A DNA stretch of 15,924 nucleotides from JAYVSZ01 sp043774925 (lineage in GTDB: Bacteria; Pseudomonadota; Gammaproteobacteria; Burkholderiales; Methylophilaceae). Position numbers and translations under genes: made by a program. This document shows, piece after piece, positions 7,002-14,559 of the stretch (position 1 is the stretch's first letter; each line of letters opens with the position of its first letter). Under the pieces are notes generated by a model. It did not search any database and was not told where the DNA came from. It saw only the letters and a list, made by a program, of their open reading frames with translations. The DNA is taken from contig JAYVSZ010000056.1 of the NCBI GenBank assembly GCA_043774925.1, positions 1 to 15,924 of the forward strand. Reading direction: 5' to 3'.

Positions 7002-8267
7002 CTACCAAAAAGCAAACATGGTGACGACGGTTGCGAACATGAGCGCGGTGGCTGCCCAGCCAAGTATGCGCAGCTTTTTCTTGATGGTGAATTGGCCCAT
7101 AATTTCGGGTTTTACCGCCATCATCATCATGACTGCCATGATGGGAATGGCGATGATACCATTGATGACGGCGCTCCAAAACAAGCCTTTTACTGGGTCA
7201 ATCGGCGTGAAATCCAGTAAAACGCCGCCGAGTGTCGCTAGGCTGATGATGCCGTAAAACTTTTTCGCGGCTTCTGTTTTTTTCTCCAAACCTTCTGGCC
7301 AATCAAAACATTCGGCAACCGCATAGGCCGCAGAGCCAGCAAGCACGGGCACAGCGAGCATGCCAGTGCCGATGATGCCGAGGCTAAACAGGATAAAAGT
7401 GACATTACCAGCCAGCGGACGCAGCGCTTCTGCGGCCTGTGCGGAGGTTTCGATTTGCGTAATGCCAGCAGCGTGCAAAGTAACGGCGGTGCTTAAAATA
7501 ATAAAAAAAGCCACTAAATTGGAAAACCCCATGCCCATATAGGTGTCGAATTTAACGCGTCGCAGCTCGGTGTGTGCGTTTTTGGGCGATTGCAACAGTG
7601 GTTTTAGATGATGACTGCCGCGCATGTCTTCGACCTCTTGCGAGGCTTGCCAAAAGAATAAATACGGGCTGATGGTGGTGCCAAATACAGCCACAATGAC
7701 GGTGATATATTCTTTACTCAAGGTGAAGTGCGGCAAAAGTGTGCTCACAAATACTTGCTGCCAAGGCACATGCACCATAAACACCACCGCGACATAAGCC
7801 AATAGCGAGAGCGTGAGCCATTTAAGCACACGCACATATTTGTGATAGGGAATAAATACTTGCAACAGCAGCGAAACCAAGCCAAATATGACCGCGTGAC
7901 CATGCCCGCCGCCGCCAATCACTAATTGTAGCGCCTCACCCATGGCGGCAATATCCGCGGCGATGTTAATGGTGTTTGCTATTACGAATAAGAAAATAAT
8001 GCTTAGGCACAGCCAGCGCGGTAGTAGGGTGCGCATATTCGCTGCTAAGCCTTTGCCTGTGACTACGCCGATACGCGCGCTGACGATTTGAATGCCGACC
8101 ATGAGCGGATAAGTGAGTACCACCGTCCACAGCATATTAAAGCCAAACTGCGCGCCAGCTTGCGAGTACGTGGCAATGCCACTTGGGTCGTCATCCGCCG
8201 CGCCCGTAATGAGCCCTGGGCCAAGTTGGCGTAAGGAGGGATACTTGTATTTTACGTTTGGACTCAT
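7002..8267 (-). CDS. Nramp-family divalent cation transporter, divergent (NRMT-like)
   Basis: Polytopic inner-membrane transporter of the Nramp family, 421 residues with about eleven hydrophobic segments. The TM1 unwound region reads GAADDDPSGIATYSQAG (22-38), where canonical Nramps have DPGN; the Asp is kept but the metal-ligand Asn is not. The TM6 region reads GTTISPYLFF (196-205), where canonical proteins have a Met-Pro-His; the Met that selects transition metals is Ser here. These losses recall the Nramp-related magnesium transporters (NRMT), so Mg2+ or Mn2+ may be the substrate instead of Fe2+. I see no yybP-ykoY-type Mn riboswitch or other clear leader structure upstream. It heads a probable two-gene unit with uup. 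A relic of a rep-like 3' end lies just upstream. Confidence 0.85.
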   Translation of the reverse strand: MSPNVKYKYPSLRQLGPGLITGAADDDPSGIATYSQAGAQFGFNMLWTVVLTYPLMVGIQIVSARIGVVTGKGLAANMRTLLPRWLCLSIIFLFVIANTINIAADIAAMGEALQLVIGGGGHGHAVIFGLVSLLLQVFIPYHKYVRVLKWLTLSLLAYVAVVFMVHVPWQQVFVSTLLPHFTLSKEYITVIVAVFGTTISPYLFFWQASQEVEDMRGSHHLKPLLQSPKNAHTELRRVKFDTYMGMGFSNLVAFFIILSTAVTLHAAGITQIETSAQAAEALRPLAGNVTFILFSLGIIGTGMLAVPVLAGSAAYAVAECFDWPEGLEKKTEAAKKFYGIISLATLGGVLLDFTPIDPVKGLFWSAVINGIIAIPIMAVMMMMAVKPEIMGQFTIKKKLRILGWAATALMFATVVTMFAFW

Positions 8268-8305
8268 CGTTTGCTTTTCAGTTGAACTCAGGTTGGCGTA
8301 GATTT

Positions 8306-8347
8306 TAACATGGCGCGGATGTTTGCCGTTTTTGATTTGCCAAAGTC
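8306..8347 (-). pseudogene. Relic matching the 3' end of a rep-like helicase gene
   Basis: On the minus strand these 14 codons read DFGKSKTANIRAML. The end of the intact rep gene in this window (9756-9797) reads EFGKSKMANIRAML. By my alignment the DNA agrees at 34 of 42 bases, and six of the eight changes are synonymous, so it is homology at the protein level. The surrounding frame is open only from about 8434 to the stop at 8288-8290 and holds no ATG, GTG or TTG before the match. I therefore read it as the remnant of a lost paralogue or of an old duplication. The alternative is a short peptide motif shared for another reason. Confidence 0.5.
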
Positions 8348-8434
8348 ACGTGGTCGAGCAAGATGTGCTGATGGAAGGAAATGAGCCTTGTCGAGGGTGA
8401 TGTCCAGTACGGCATGAATTTTAGTGGCGGCTAT

Positions 8435-8526
8435 TTATAGGTGACGGCATTGTAAACCACATCTTACTAGGCCGCGTTGCGATATACTGCGCGTCTAAAA
8501 ATTAATTAAAAAGGATTGTAAATAAG
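8435..8526. other. Upstream region of the thioredoxin-fold gene, no further gene seen
   Basis: Together with the relic this makes the largest gene-poor gap (8268-8526). I find only a possible -10 box, TATACT at 8483-8488, without a good -35, and AAGGA before the start codon. No RNA gene or convincing repeat is visible. Confidence 0.4.
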
Positions 8527-9651
8527 ATGAGTTTAAAAAAGTTACAAAAAATTGCAGCAATTTCGTGTTTGATGGCCAGTATTACAGCGCATGCAGACTG
8601 GCTTGGTACGCTTAAAGATGCAGCGGACATGGTAAAAAGCACAGGTGTAATAAGTCCTTCTGGCGAAAGCAAAGCGCCAGCAAACAAATCTAGCACTGGT
8701 TCTACCGTTAAAAGCAATGGTAATGTTGGCTTTCCCATGGGGCTGCAAGCTTATCCTGATGCTGAGCTTAAAGCGCGCTATGACAATCCTTTTGCACAAG
8801 TCGATATTCCGATTAGCCCACCAAGACGCACCAGCAATGACAACACCGTTGAATACAAAGTGCCTGTAGAGGGCAAAATCACCATGCTGCAGTTTAATCA
8901 CCCACGCGGCAGCAGCCCGCTGCTCATTCAAAAACACTATGAATCTTGGTTGGCAGCCAATGGTTTTGAACGTATGCTGATTTGCGCCTCGCCATGTAAA
9001 GAAGCCTCAGGGATATTTTGGCTGCCACATGTCAATACAGATAATCAATTAGATTATGGATATTTGCCAGAAGCACCTACTTATGTGGCGGGCTATAAAG
9101 ACAATGCGATGGTGATATTTGGTGTGGGCTTAACACCTGGCGACGGTCAAAAAACTTACTCATCTCTCGTTAAAGTGGTTGAAGGTCGTGTGATTGACAA
9201 TAGCGCATGGAAAAAGCTAATGACACCACACACCCCTTTGCCAGTGGTAGACCCGAGCCAACCAGCACCTAATGGCTCTGCTTCAATTGTTGTTCCGCCT
9301 GCAGGTAGTGCCCCTGCTGGCATTAAAGATATTGCGCCTAATAGCCTACTTAAAGAGGTGCAAGCCAGCAAAGGCTTGGTTGTAGTGCAACTTTCTTCTT
9401 ACGATGCAAGTTGCGGTTTTTGTGTGAGGGGCAACCCACATTTTGATGCGTTTGCTAAAAAGTACGCAGGTAGGTTAACTTTTTGGCGCGCAACTGCGCA
9501 ACCTTGGTTAAGTGTAACTGATAATGATTTTGTTCGGACACTCCATGTTGCTGGGGTGCCAGCCACATTTTTATTTCAAGATGGCCAGTTAGTTCGCCAG
9601 TTAGATGGTATTGCTACGGAAAGTCAACTGAACGCAAAACTTCTGCACTAG
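8527..9651 (+). CDS. Exported two-domain protein with C-terminal thioredoxin fold (CGFC)
   Basis: Periplasmic protein of uncertain function, 374 residues. A signal peptide ends at THAHA-type sequence ITAHA before DW (about residue 23). The middle part (about 75-230) has VEGKITMLQFNHPRGSSPLLIQ-like sequence and a following HYESWLAANGF, which recalls DUF4892-type periplasmic domains; this is a weak resemblance from memory. A Pro/Ala/Ser-rich linker (about 240-275) leads to a thioredoxin-like domain with the redox pair Cys296-Gly-Phe-Cys299 and the cis-proline motif AGVPATF. The CGFC motif suggests thiol-disulfide exchange or a reductase role, but the partner is unknown. A weak AAGGA at 8511-8515 precedes the ATG by 11 bases; TATACT at 8483-8488 could be a -10 box. 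The gene stands alone and converges on rep. Confidence 0.8.
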   Translation: MSLKKLQKIAAISCLMASITAHADWLGTLKDAADMVKSTGVISPSGESKAPANKSSTGSTVKSNGNVGFPMGLQAYPDAELKARYDNPFAQVDIPISPPRRTSNDNTVEYKVPVEGKITMLQFNHPRGSSPLLIQKHYESWLAANGFERMLICASPCKEASGIFWLPHVNTDNQLDYGYLPEAPTYVAGYKDNAMVIFGVGLTPGDGQKTYSSLVKVVEGRVIDNSAWKKLMTPHTPLPVVDPSQPAPNGSASIVVPPAGSAPAGIKDIAPNSLLKEVQASKGLVVVQLSSYDASCGFCVRGNPHFDAFAKKYAGRLTFWRATAQPWLSVTDNDFVRTLHVAGVPATFLFQDGQLVRQLDGIATESQLNAKLLH

Positions 9652-9686
9652 GTTAATTTCTAGGCTAATAATCATTGATTTAAAAT

Positions 9687-9719
9687 AAAGGATCATTTTT
9701 AACGAAGTGATCTTTTTTT
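9687..9719 (+). terminator. Terminator between the thioredoxin-fold gene and rep, possibly bidirectional
   Basis: An 8-bp stem (GATCATTT 9691-9698 with AAGTGATC 9705-9712, one T-G) is flanked by AAAG on the left and seven T's on the right. It ends transcription of the plus-strand gene. Lying between convergent genes, and with T's on the minus strand after the stem too, it may also serve rep. Confidence 0.8.
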
Positions 9720-9746
9720 ATTACCTAATCACTCATCTTTCAAATG

Positions 9747-11762
9747 TTATTTCCCTAGCATCGCCCGAATATTCGCCATTTTTGATTTGCCAAATTCTTT
9801 GCTGGCTTCGGGGTCGATATTAAACGGGTTGCCAAAGTGGCGCACGTCATCTTTGGGGAGTTCTTCGATAAAGCGGCTGGGTTCACACATTTGCATTTCA
9901 CCTGCGCGTTTACGTTTTTTGCACCAAGAAATGTTGAGTGATTTCTGCGCGCGCGTGATGCCAACATACATCAGGCGGCGCTCTTCTTCGATTTGTTCGT
10001 TATCAATAGAAACTTGATGCGGCAAAATGCCTTCTTCGCAGCCGATTAAAAAAACATGGCCAAACTCCAAGCCTTTGGCGGCGTGTAGCGTGCTGAGCTT
10101 TACCGCGTCTGGTTCGCCATCTTCGCGGCCTTCTAGCATGCTCATGAGCGAGACCATTTGCGTGAGTTCTAGCAAAGTTTTGCCTTCATCTTGGTTGCCA
10201 AATTCGGTTGATGCTTCGCCTTTTTTGGTTAGCCAGTTAATAAAATCCATCACGTTTGCCATTTTATTTTCGGCGGCGCGCGGCTCTTCGCTATCATACA
10301 AAAACTTTTCATATTCAATGGCTTTGAGCATATCCAGCAGCACCTCGCCCGCTGGGTCGCGCACCGCGCGTGCTTGAATGCGTTGGATAAACTGGCAAAA
10401 TGTGAGTAAATCTTCTAGCTGTTTGTTGCCAATTTCGCGTTGAAAATCACCCTCAAACGCGGCGGCAAAAAGCGATACTTTGTGTAAGCTGGCAAATTCG
10501 CCAAGGCGCTCTAGCGTGGTGCTACCAATGCCTTTTTTGGGCGTGGTGGCAGCGCGAATAAAGGCTGGGTCGTCGTCTTCATTTGCCACTAAGCGCAAAT
10601 AACTGACCAAATCCTTAATTTCAGCTTTATCGAAAAATGATTGACCGCCTGAAACCGTGTAAGGGATCTTGTGGTTGCGTAATTGTTGCTCAAACACGCG
10701 TGCTTGGTGATTGCCGCGATAGAGAATCGCATAGTCTTTATAAAAAGTACGGTGCTCAAATTTGTGCGCTTGCAACTTCATCATCACGCTTTCGGCTTCA
10801 TGCTCTTCGCTTTGCGTAGCGGTCACTTGAATCAAATCGCCCGTGCCTAAGTCGCTCCACAGCTTTTTTTCAAACAGCTTTGGGTTGTTCGCAATCACTT
10901 GATTTGCCGCGCGCAAAATACGCACGGTAGAGCGATAGTTTTGCTCTAATTTAATCACTTTTAATCGGCTAAAATCTTCAGTCAATTGCCGCAAATTTTC
11001 CACATCTGCGCCGCGCCAGCCGTAAATGGCTTGGTCGTCATCGCCCACCGCCGTAAATTGACCACGCAAGCCCGTGAGCATTTTTACCAGTTTGTATTGG
11101 CATGCGTTGGTATCTTGATATTCATCTATCAGCAAATATTGCAGCTTGCGTTGCCACTTTTTTAGCGCTTCTGGATGTTGCTCAAAAAGCTCAACGGGTA
11201 GTTTAATTAAATCATCAAAATCAACGCCTTGATAGGCCTTTAGCGTTTGTTGATAAAGCTGATACACCTTAGCGGCTGCGTGCGTATGCGCTTCATCTGC
11301 GGCTGCTTTGGCTTGATCTGGGTTAATAAAGGCGTTTTTCCAGCCAGAAATTTGCCATTGCGTTTGTTTTAGTAGTTTTTTGTCTGTCGTCGCTAAAATA
11401 TCCGCCACAATTTTAAAGCTGTCGGAGGCGTCTAAAATAGAAAACTGCGGCTTGTAACCCAGCAGCGCCGCCTCTTGTCGCAGCATTTTCAGGCCGAGCG
11501 AGTGAAAAGTCGCAATGGTGAGGCCTTTACTGTTTTTGCCCACTAGCAGTTTGCTCACGCGCGCTTGCATCTCGCGCGCCGCCTTGTTGGTAAAGGTAAT
11601 CGCCGCGATTTCCTTGGGGTTGTAACCTGCATGTTCAATCAAATAGGCAATTTTTTCGGTAATGACACGTGTTTTTCCGCTGCCTGCGCCAGCAAGCACA
11701 AGCAAAGGGCCGTCAAGATATTTTACAGCTTCGCGCTGGGGAGAATTGAGCGTATTTGACAT
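9747..11762 (-). CDS. rep: ATP-dependent DNA helicase Rep (UvrD/Rep superfamily 1)
   Basis: 3'-5' DNA helicase that helps replication forks past bound proteins and restarts stalled forks. The length of 671 residues is close to E. coli Rep. Superfamily 1 motifs appear in order: Walker A AGAGSGKT (24-31), motif Ia ITFTNKAAREM (55-65), motif II IDEYQDT (212-218), motif III GDDDQAIYGWRGA (240-252), motif IV LEQNYRS (272-278), then STLHAAKGLEF and RRLMYVGITRA near the C-terminal third. It could be called UvrD, but the length and overall pattern favour Rep. The gene is divergent from the diguanylate cyclase across 131 bp. Its last 14 sense codons have a degenerate copy upstream of the Nramp gene. 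Confidence 0.93.
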   Translation of the reverse strand: MSNTLNSPQREAVKYLDGPLLVLAGAGSGKTRVITEKIAYLIEHAGYNPKEIAAITFTNKAAREMQARVSKLLVGKNSKGLTIATFHSLGLKMLRQEAALLGYKPQFSILDASDSFKIVADILATTDKKLLKQTQWQISGWKNAFINPDQAKAAADEAHTHAAAKVYQLYQQTLKAYQGVDFDDLIKLPVELFEQHPEALKKWQRKLQYLLIDEYQDTNACQYKLVKMLTGLRGQFTAVGDDDQAIYGWRGADVENLRQLTEDFSRLKVIKLEQNYRSTVRILRAANQVIANNPKLFEKKLWSDLGTGDLIQVTATQSEEHEAESVMMKLQAHKFEHRTFYKDYAILYRGNHQARVFEQQLRNHKIPYTVSGGQSFFDKAEIKDLVSYLRLVANEDDDPAFIRAATTPKKGIGSTTLERLGEFASLHKVSLFAAAFEGDFQREIGNKQLEDLLTFCQFIQRIQARAVRDPAGEVLLDMLKAIEYEKFLYDSEEPRAAENKMANVMDFINWLTKKGEASTEFGNQDEGKTLLELTQMVSLMSMLEGREDGEPDAVKLSTLHAAKGLEFGHVFLIGCEEGILPHQVSIDNEQIEEERRLMYVGITRAQKSLNISWCKKRKRAGEMQMCEPSRFIEELPKDDVRHFGNPFNIDPEASKEFGKSKMANIRAMLGK

Positions 11763-11795
11763 TTTTTTAGCTTGAATTCGACTAGAATTTAAGCC

Positions 11796-11830
11796 GAATA
11801 ATACGGATTTACAGTTGTATAGTATTATTC
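11796..11830. promoter_or_regulatory. Perfect 9-bp inverted repeat between divergent rep and diguanylate cyclase
   Basis: GAATAATAC (11796-11804) and GTATTATTC (11822-11830) are exact inverted repeats separated by 17 bp, in the AT-rich gap between two divergent genes. It could be an operator for a dimeric regulator or a hairpin. The regulator is unknown, and AT-richness makes chance more likely than usual. Confidence 0.3.
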
Positions 11831-11893
11831 TAACTGCTTACATAAAATAATAATGAAATAAGCAAAAATATAATTAATTATTGAACAATCATC

Positions 11894-13072
11894 ATGCCAA
11901 AATTTGACCTAAGAACTATCATCTTCATGTCGATGTTGCTGACTTTCATGTTTTCTATGATTTTAGCCATCACGCGTAAACATCATAAAGAGGTGCGCGG
12001 CCCAGGCTATTGGGCGGTGGGCAATTTGGTAGTGGGTTTGGGCATGGTGTTGGTATTGATTCAGCTGGATAATCCGAAAATATTTTTTCTGCCAGGTGTG
12101 GCGCTGGTGGGCGCGGGTTTAGGTCTTTACATCAATGGTATTCAAGCATTTTTAGAGACAACGCCAAATCACCGCATCCCCATTGGCGCGTTTTTGTTGC
12201 TGGTGGTGATAGATGTCATTTTTATGTTGGTGCAGCACGATATACGCAGCACGGTGGTGCTAGATGCACTTATCTTTTCAGCCATCTATTTAATCTGTGC
12301 ACGGCTTACCTTCTCCCGCGAAAAAGGTATTTTGGGCGAGTTGTTTTGGATTGCATCCAGCTTATTTTTGCTCTTAGGCATACTCATGATGGCGCGCGCA
12401 TTCACCGCCTCTCGCGTTGATATCACAGTATTTGATTCCTTTGCTACATGGCCAGTGAATGCTTACACTTTCATGCTGGGCGCGGTTTCACAGTTTTTTA
12501 TTTCGGGTTTGTTTGTGCTCATGCTGAGCTATCGCCTCAACCAAAATCTCGAATCTATCGCCACCATTGATAGTTTAACTAATGTGTTGAATCGACGTGG
12601 TTTGGAAGATGCGGCGAACAAAATGCAAGGCATTTGTAAGCGTATTAACCTCAGTATGGCAGTTTTGTTGATAGATATTGACCACTTTAAAAAAGTGAAT
12701 GACAAATATGGCCATTTATATGGCGACGAAGTGTTGCGCCATATCGCCTCAACCGTGGCCAAAATTTTGCGCACGGGCGACGTGGTAGGGCGTTACGGCG
12801 GCGAAGAGTTCGCTGTATTTTTGCCCAACACTATCGAGAAAGATGCGATGGGCTTGGCCGAACGCATCCGCAAAGGGGTGGAGGCCGCTGTGCTAAAAGA
12901 TGATCAAATTGAGATTTCCGCCACAATCAGTATCGGCGTGGCCGATTCGGTAAGTGCTGGCTATGAGTTTAAAAGCTTAGTGTCCGCAGCAGATGGCGCA
13001 CTTTACGCCGCAAAACATGGTGGCAGAAACTGTGTGAAAAGCTACTCACAAATGACGCAGGAAAAAACCTAA
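11894..13072 (+). CDS. Membrane-bound diguanylate cyclase (seven TM segments + GGDEF)
   Basis: Makes the second messenger c-di-GMP from two GTP. The N-terminal half (about 9-212) has seven hydrophobic segments and no recognisable named sensor domain. The catalytic domain starts near residue 222 with DSLTNVLNRRG, carries DIDHFKKVND and has an intact active site GGEEF (302-306). An inhibitory RxxD site is present as RTGD (293-296), five residues before GGEEF, so product inhibition is expected. There is no EAL or HD-GYP domain, hence synthesis only. The start ATG lacks a good ribosome binding site, and internal ATGs at residues 12 and 14 are possible but would shorten the first membrane segment. 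It is divergent from rep and followed by a small hairpin and a nucleotide cyclase-like gene. Confidence 0.93.
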   Translation: MPKFDLRTIIFMSMLLTFMFSMILAITRKHHKEVRGPGYWAVGNLVVGLGMVLVLIQLDNPKIFFLPGVALVGAGLGLYINGIQAFLETTPNHRIPIGAFLLLVVIDVIFMLVQHDIRSTVVLDALIFSAIYLICARLTFSREKGILGELFWIASSLFLLLGILMMARAFTASRVDITVFDSFATWPVNAYTFMLGAVSQFFISGLFVLMLSYRLNQNLESIATIDSLTNVLNRRGLEDAANKMQGICKRINLSMAVLLIDIDHFKKVNDKYGHLYGDEVLRHIASTVAKILRTGDVVGRYGGEEFAVFLPNTIEKDAMGLAERIRKGVEAAVLKDDQIEISATISIGVADSVSAGYEFKSLVSAADGALYAAKHGGRNCVKSYSQMTQEKT

Positions 13073-13078
13073 ACCCAG

Positions 13079-13098
13079 AAGCTATCCCTTAGCTTTTT
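13079..13098 (+). terminator. Short terminator-like hairpin after the diguanylate cyclase gene
   Basis: AAGCTA and TAGCTT form a perfect 6-bp stem with loop TCCCT, followed by a short T-run, 7 bp after the stop codon. The stem is short and AT-rich, so termination may be partial. A second hairpin lies at 13181-13214. Confidence 0.5.
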
Positions 13099-13180
13099 AA
13101 AATCCCCATTTTATTGGCATTAAAATTGCTTGATATTCATTGAAGAAAAGTAAGGTTAATTTCAAAACCCTTGCCAAAAA

Positions 13181-13214
13181 AGGCTCTTCAAGCATATTGA
13201 AGATATGCGAGCTT
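13181..13214 (+). repeat. Intergenic hairpin, GCATAT-N5-ATATGCGAGC type, copy 1
   Basis: Core arms GCATAT (13192-13197) and ATATGC (13203-13208) flank TGAAG, with outer arms AGGCTC/GAGCTT and a T-rich tail. An overlapping alternative stem, CTTCAA/TTGAAG (13186-13202), competes with it. The 21-base span 13192-13212 matches copy 2 (15557-15577, minus strand) everywhere except the five loop bases. It could be a second terminator or part of a dispersed repeat. Confidence 0.5.
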
Positions 13215-13284
13215 TGTTTTGGAGCTTGTTTGTGTTGAGATATTGACGTTATATTTTAAAAAATGACGGAACAACTGAAAATTT

Positions 13285-14424
13285 ATGACAAACAGACTCA
13301 ATAAAACATCCATTTGTAGCGTGGTTTTTCTAGATATTATCGGCTACTCAAATAGATCCATCTCAGAACAAATAGACGAAAAAACGCTATTTAACAAACT
13401 GCTAGCGGATGCCGTAAAGAGTATAGCCACAAGCGAACGAATTATTTTGGACACGGGTGATGGCGCGGCAATTTCATTTATGGGCGAGCCAGAGGAGGCC
13501 TTGTTTGTCTCATTATCAATTAGAAATGCAATCTTAGTACACAATAAAATTGGCCACGAGCCTTTAATGGTGCGCATAGGCATTAATTTGGGTTCGGTAC
13601 GCGTAGTGAATGATATTAATGGCCGGCTCAACGTACTTGGCGATGCGATTAATGTTGCACAGCGCATTATGAGCTTTGCTGAGCCCAATCAGATTTTGGT
13701 TTCGCGATCTTATTATGAAGTGGCATCGCGCCTGACCAAAGACCTTACTAATATGTTTTCGTATTTTGGCATTAAGCAAGATAAGCATGTGCGCGAGCAC
13801 GAAGTTTATCAAATTAAAGCAAGCATTGATGAAATGTATGCCAAAGACGGTTTGAAGCATGGCGATGTAGTGAACAATGCTTGGACTAAGTTGGATGAAA
13901 CAGACAAGGTGGCAGCTCATTATGCGGACACCATCAAGTCTAGCGCGTATGCGCAGGCGATAAAATTTCAAAATTTATGGCCAGTTTTACCAGTGCTATT
14001 AGCCGCACTAATGTTCACTGTTTATTCTCAAGCAACAAAAATTGAAAAGACCGAGTTGCCAATGACTGCGCCCTCTAGGCAAGCAAGTATTAGCGATTTA
14101 AGTGTTGAGAAAATTACGCAAAGGCAAAATGCGGTAGCGGTTGAATCGACTGAGTTAAATGCGCCAGTAACAGAAGTTAAATCGGACAAACTGCCGCGCT
14201 CGGCAACAAAGAAAGCTGTGAAGAAAAGCGCGCCGCGAGAAAAAGCTGAGGACAAAAATAATGTATCGCAGCAGCAGATTAAAAGCGCAAATGCAGATAA
14301 AACTATGCAAAAAACGCAGTCGGTCAATCAAGAGTCAAGTTGGGGTAAATTTAAAGCAAGTGTTAAGCAAGGCCGCGAGAATAAATGCTCACAAGCTCAA
14401 ATTGCCATGGGCCAATGTAATTAG
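13285..14424 (+). CDS. Class III nucleotide cyclase-like protein with C-terminal TM and Cys-bearing tail
   Basis: Resembles class III adenylate/guanylate cyclases, 379 residues. The cyclase homology domain is at the N-terminus (about 10-180): metal-binding Asp17 in FLDIIGYS and Asp59 in TGDGAAISF are present, and so are the transition-state residues Asn123 and Arg127 in GDAINVAQR. The positions that normally select the base (Lys and Asp in adenylate cyclases) are Leu55 and Asn116, so the substrate cannot be called. A single membrane segment (about 231-250) follows. The tail (251-379) is charged, Lys/Ala/Ser/Gln-rich and probably disordered, and ends with CSQAQIAMGQC (Cys368, Cys378), which could form a disulfide outside the cytoplasm. 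A cytosolic catalytic domain before the membrane segment is the reverse of the usual layout. The ribosome binding site is weak (CGGAA about 14 bases upstream). Confidence 0.82.
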   Translation: MTNRLNKTSICSVVFLDIIGYSNRSISEQIDEKTLFNKLLADAVKSIATSERIILDTGDGAAISFMGEPEEALFVSLSIRNAILVHNKIGHEPLMVRIGINLGSVRVVNDINGRLNVLGDAINVAQRIMSFAEPNQILVSRSYYEVASRLTKDLTNMFSYFGIKQDKHVREHEVYQIKASIDEMYAKDGLKHGDVVNNAWTKLDETDKVAAHYADTIKSSAYAQAIKFQNLWPVLPVLLAALMFTVYSQATKIEKTELPMTAPSRQASISDLSVEKITQRQNAVAVESTELNAPVTEVKSDKLPRSATKKAVKKSAPREKAEDKNNVSQQQIKSANADKTMQKTQSVNQESSWGKFKASVKQGRENKCSQAQIAMGQCN

Positions 14425-14559
14425 TTTTATTGACCGCAATAAAAAAAGCAGCCAATAAGCCGTTTTTTTGCTTCAAATGAGCGCTAAAACAAAGCCATAT
14501 TATTTGGCGTGGCCAGAATCCGCACAGATATTGGCTTCCAGACCATTATTTTCTTCTCG

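Noticed and set aside
8268..8400. Manganese or magnesium riboswitch upstream of the Nramp gene
   Set aside because: I could not find the conserved yybP-ykoY or M-box features, and part of the region is the rep-like relic.
13263..13304. Small ORF (13 codons) overlapping the start of the cyclase-like gene
   Set aside because: It has no convincing ribosome binding site, is too short to judge, and such overlaps are common by chance.
14425..14559. A7 and T7 runs and a TTTATTG/CAATAAA stem after the cyclase gene, as a terminator
   Set aside because: The bases between the A and T runs do not pair well and the perfect stem is followed by A's, so neither orientation looks like a standard terminator.
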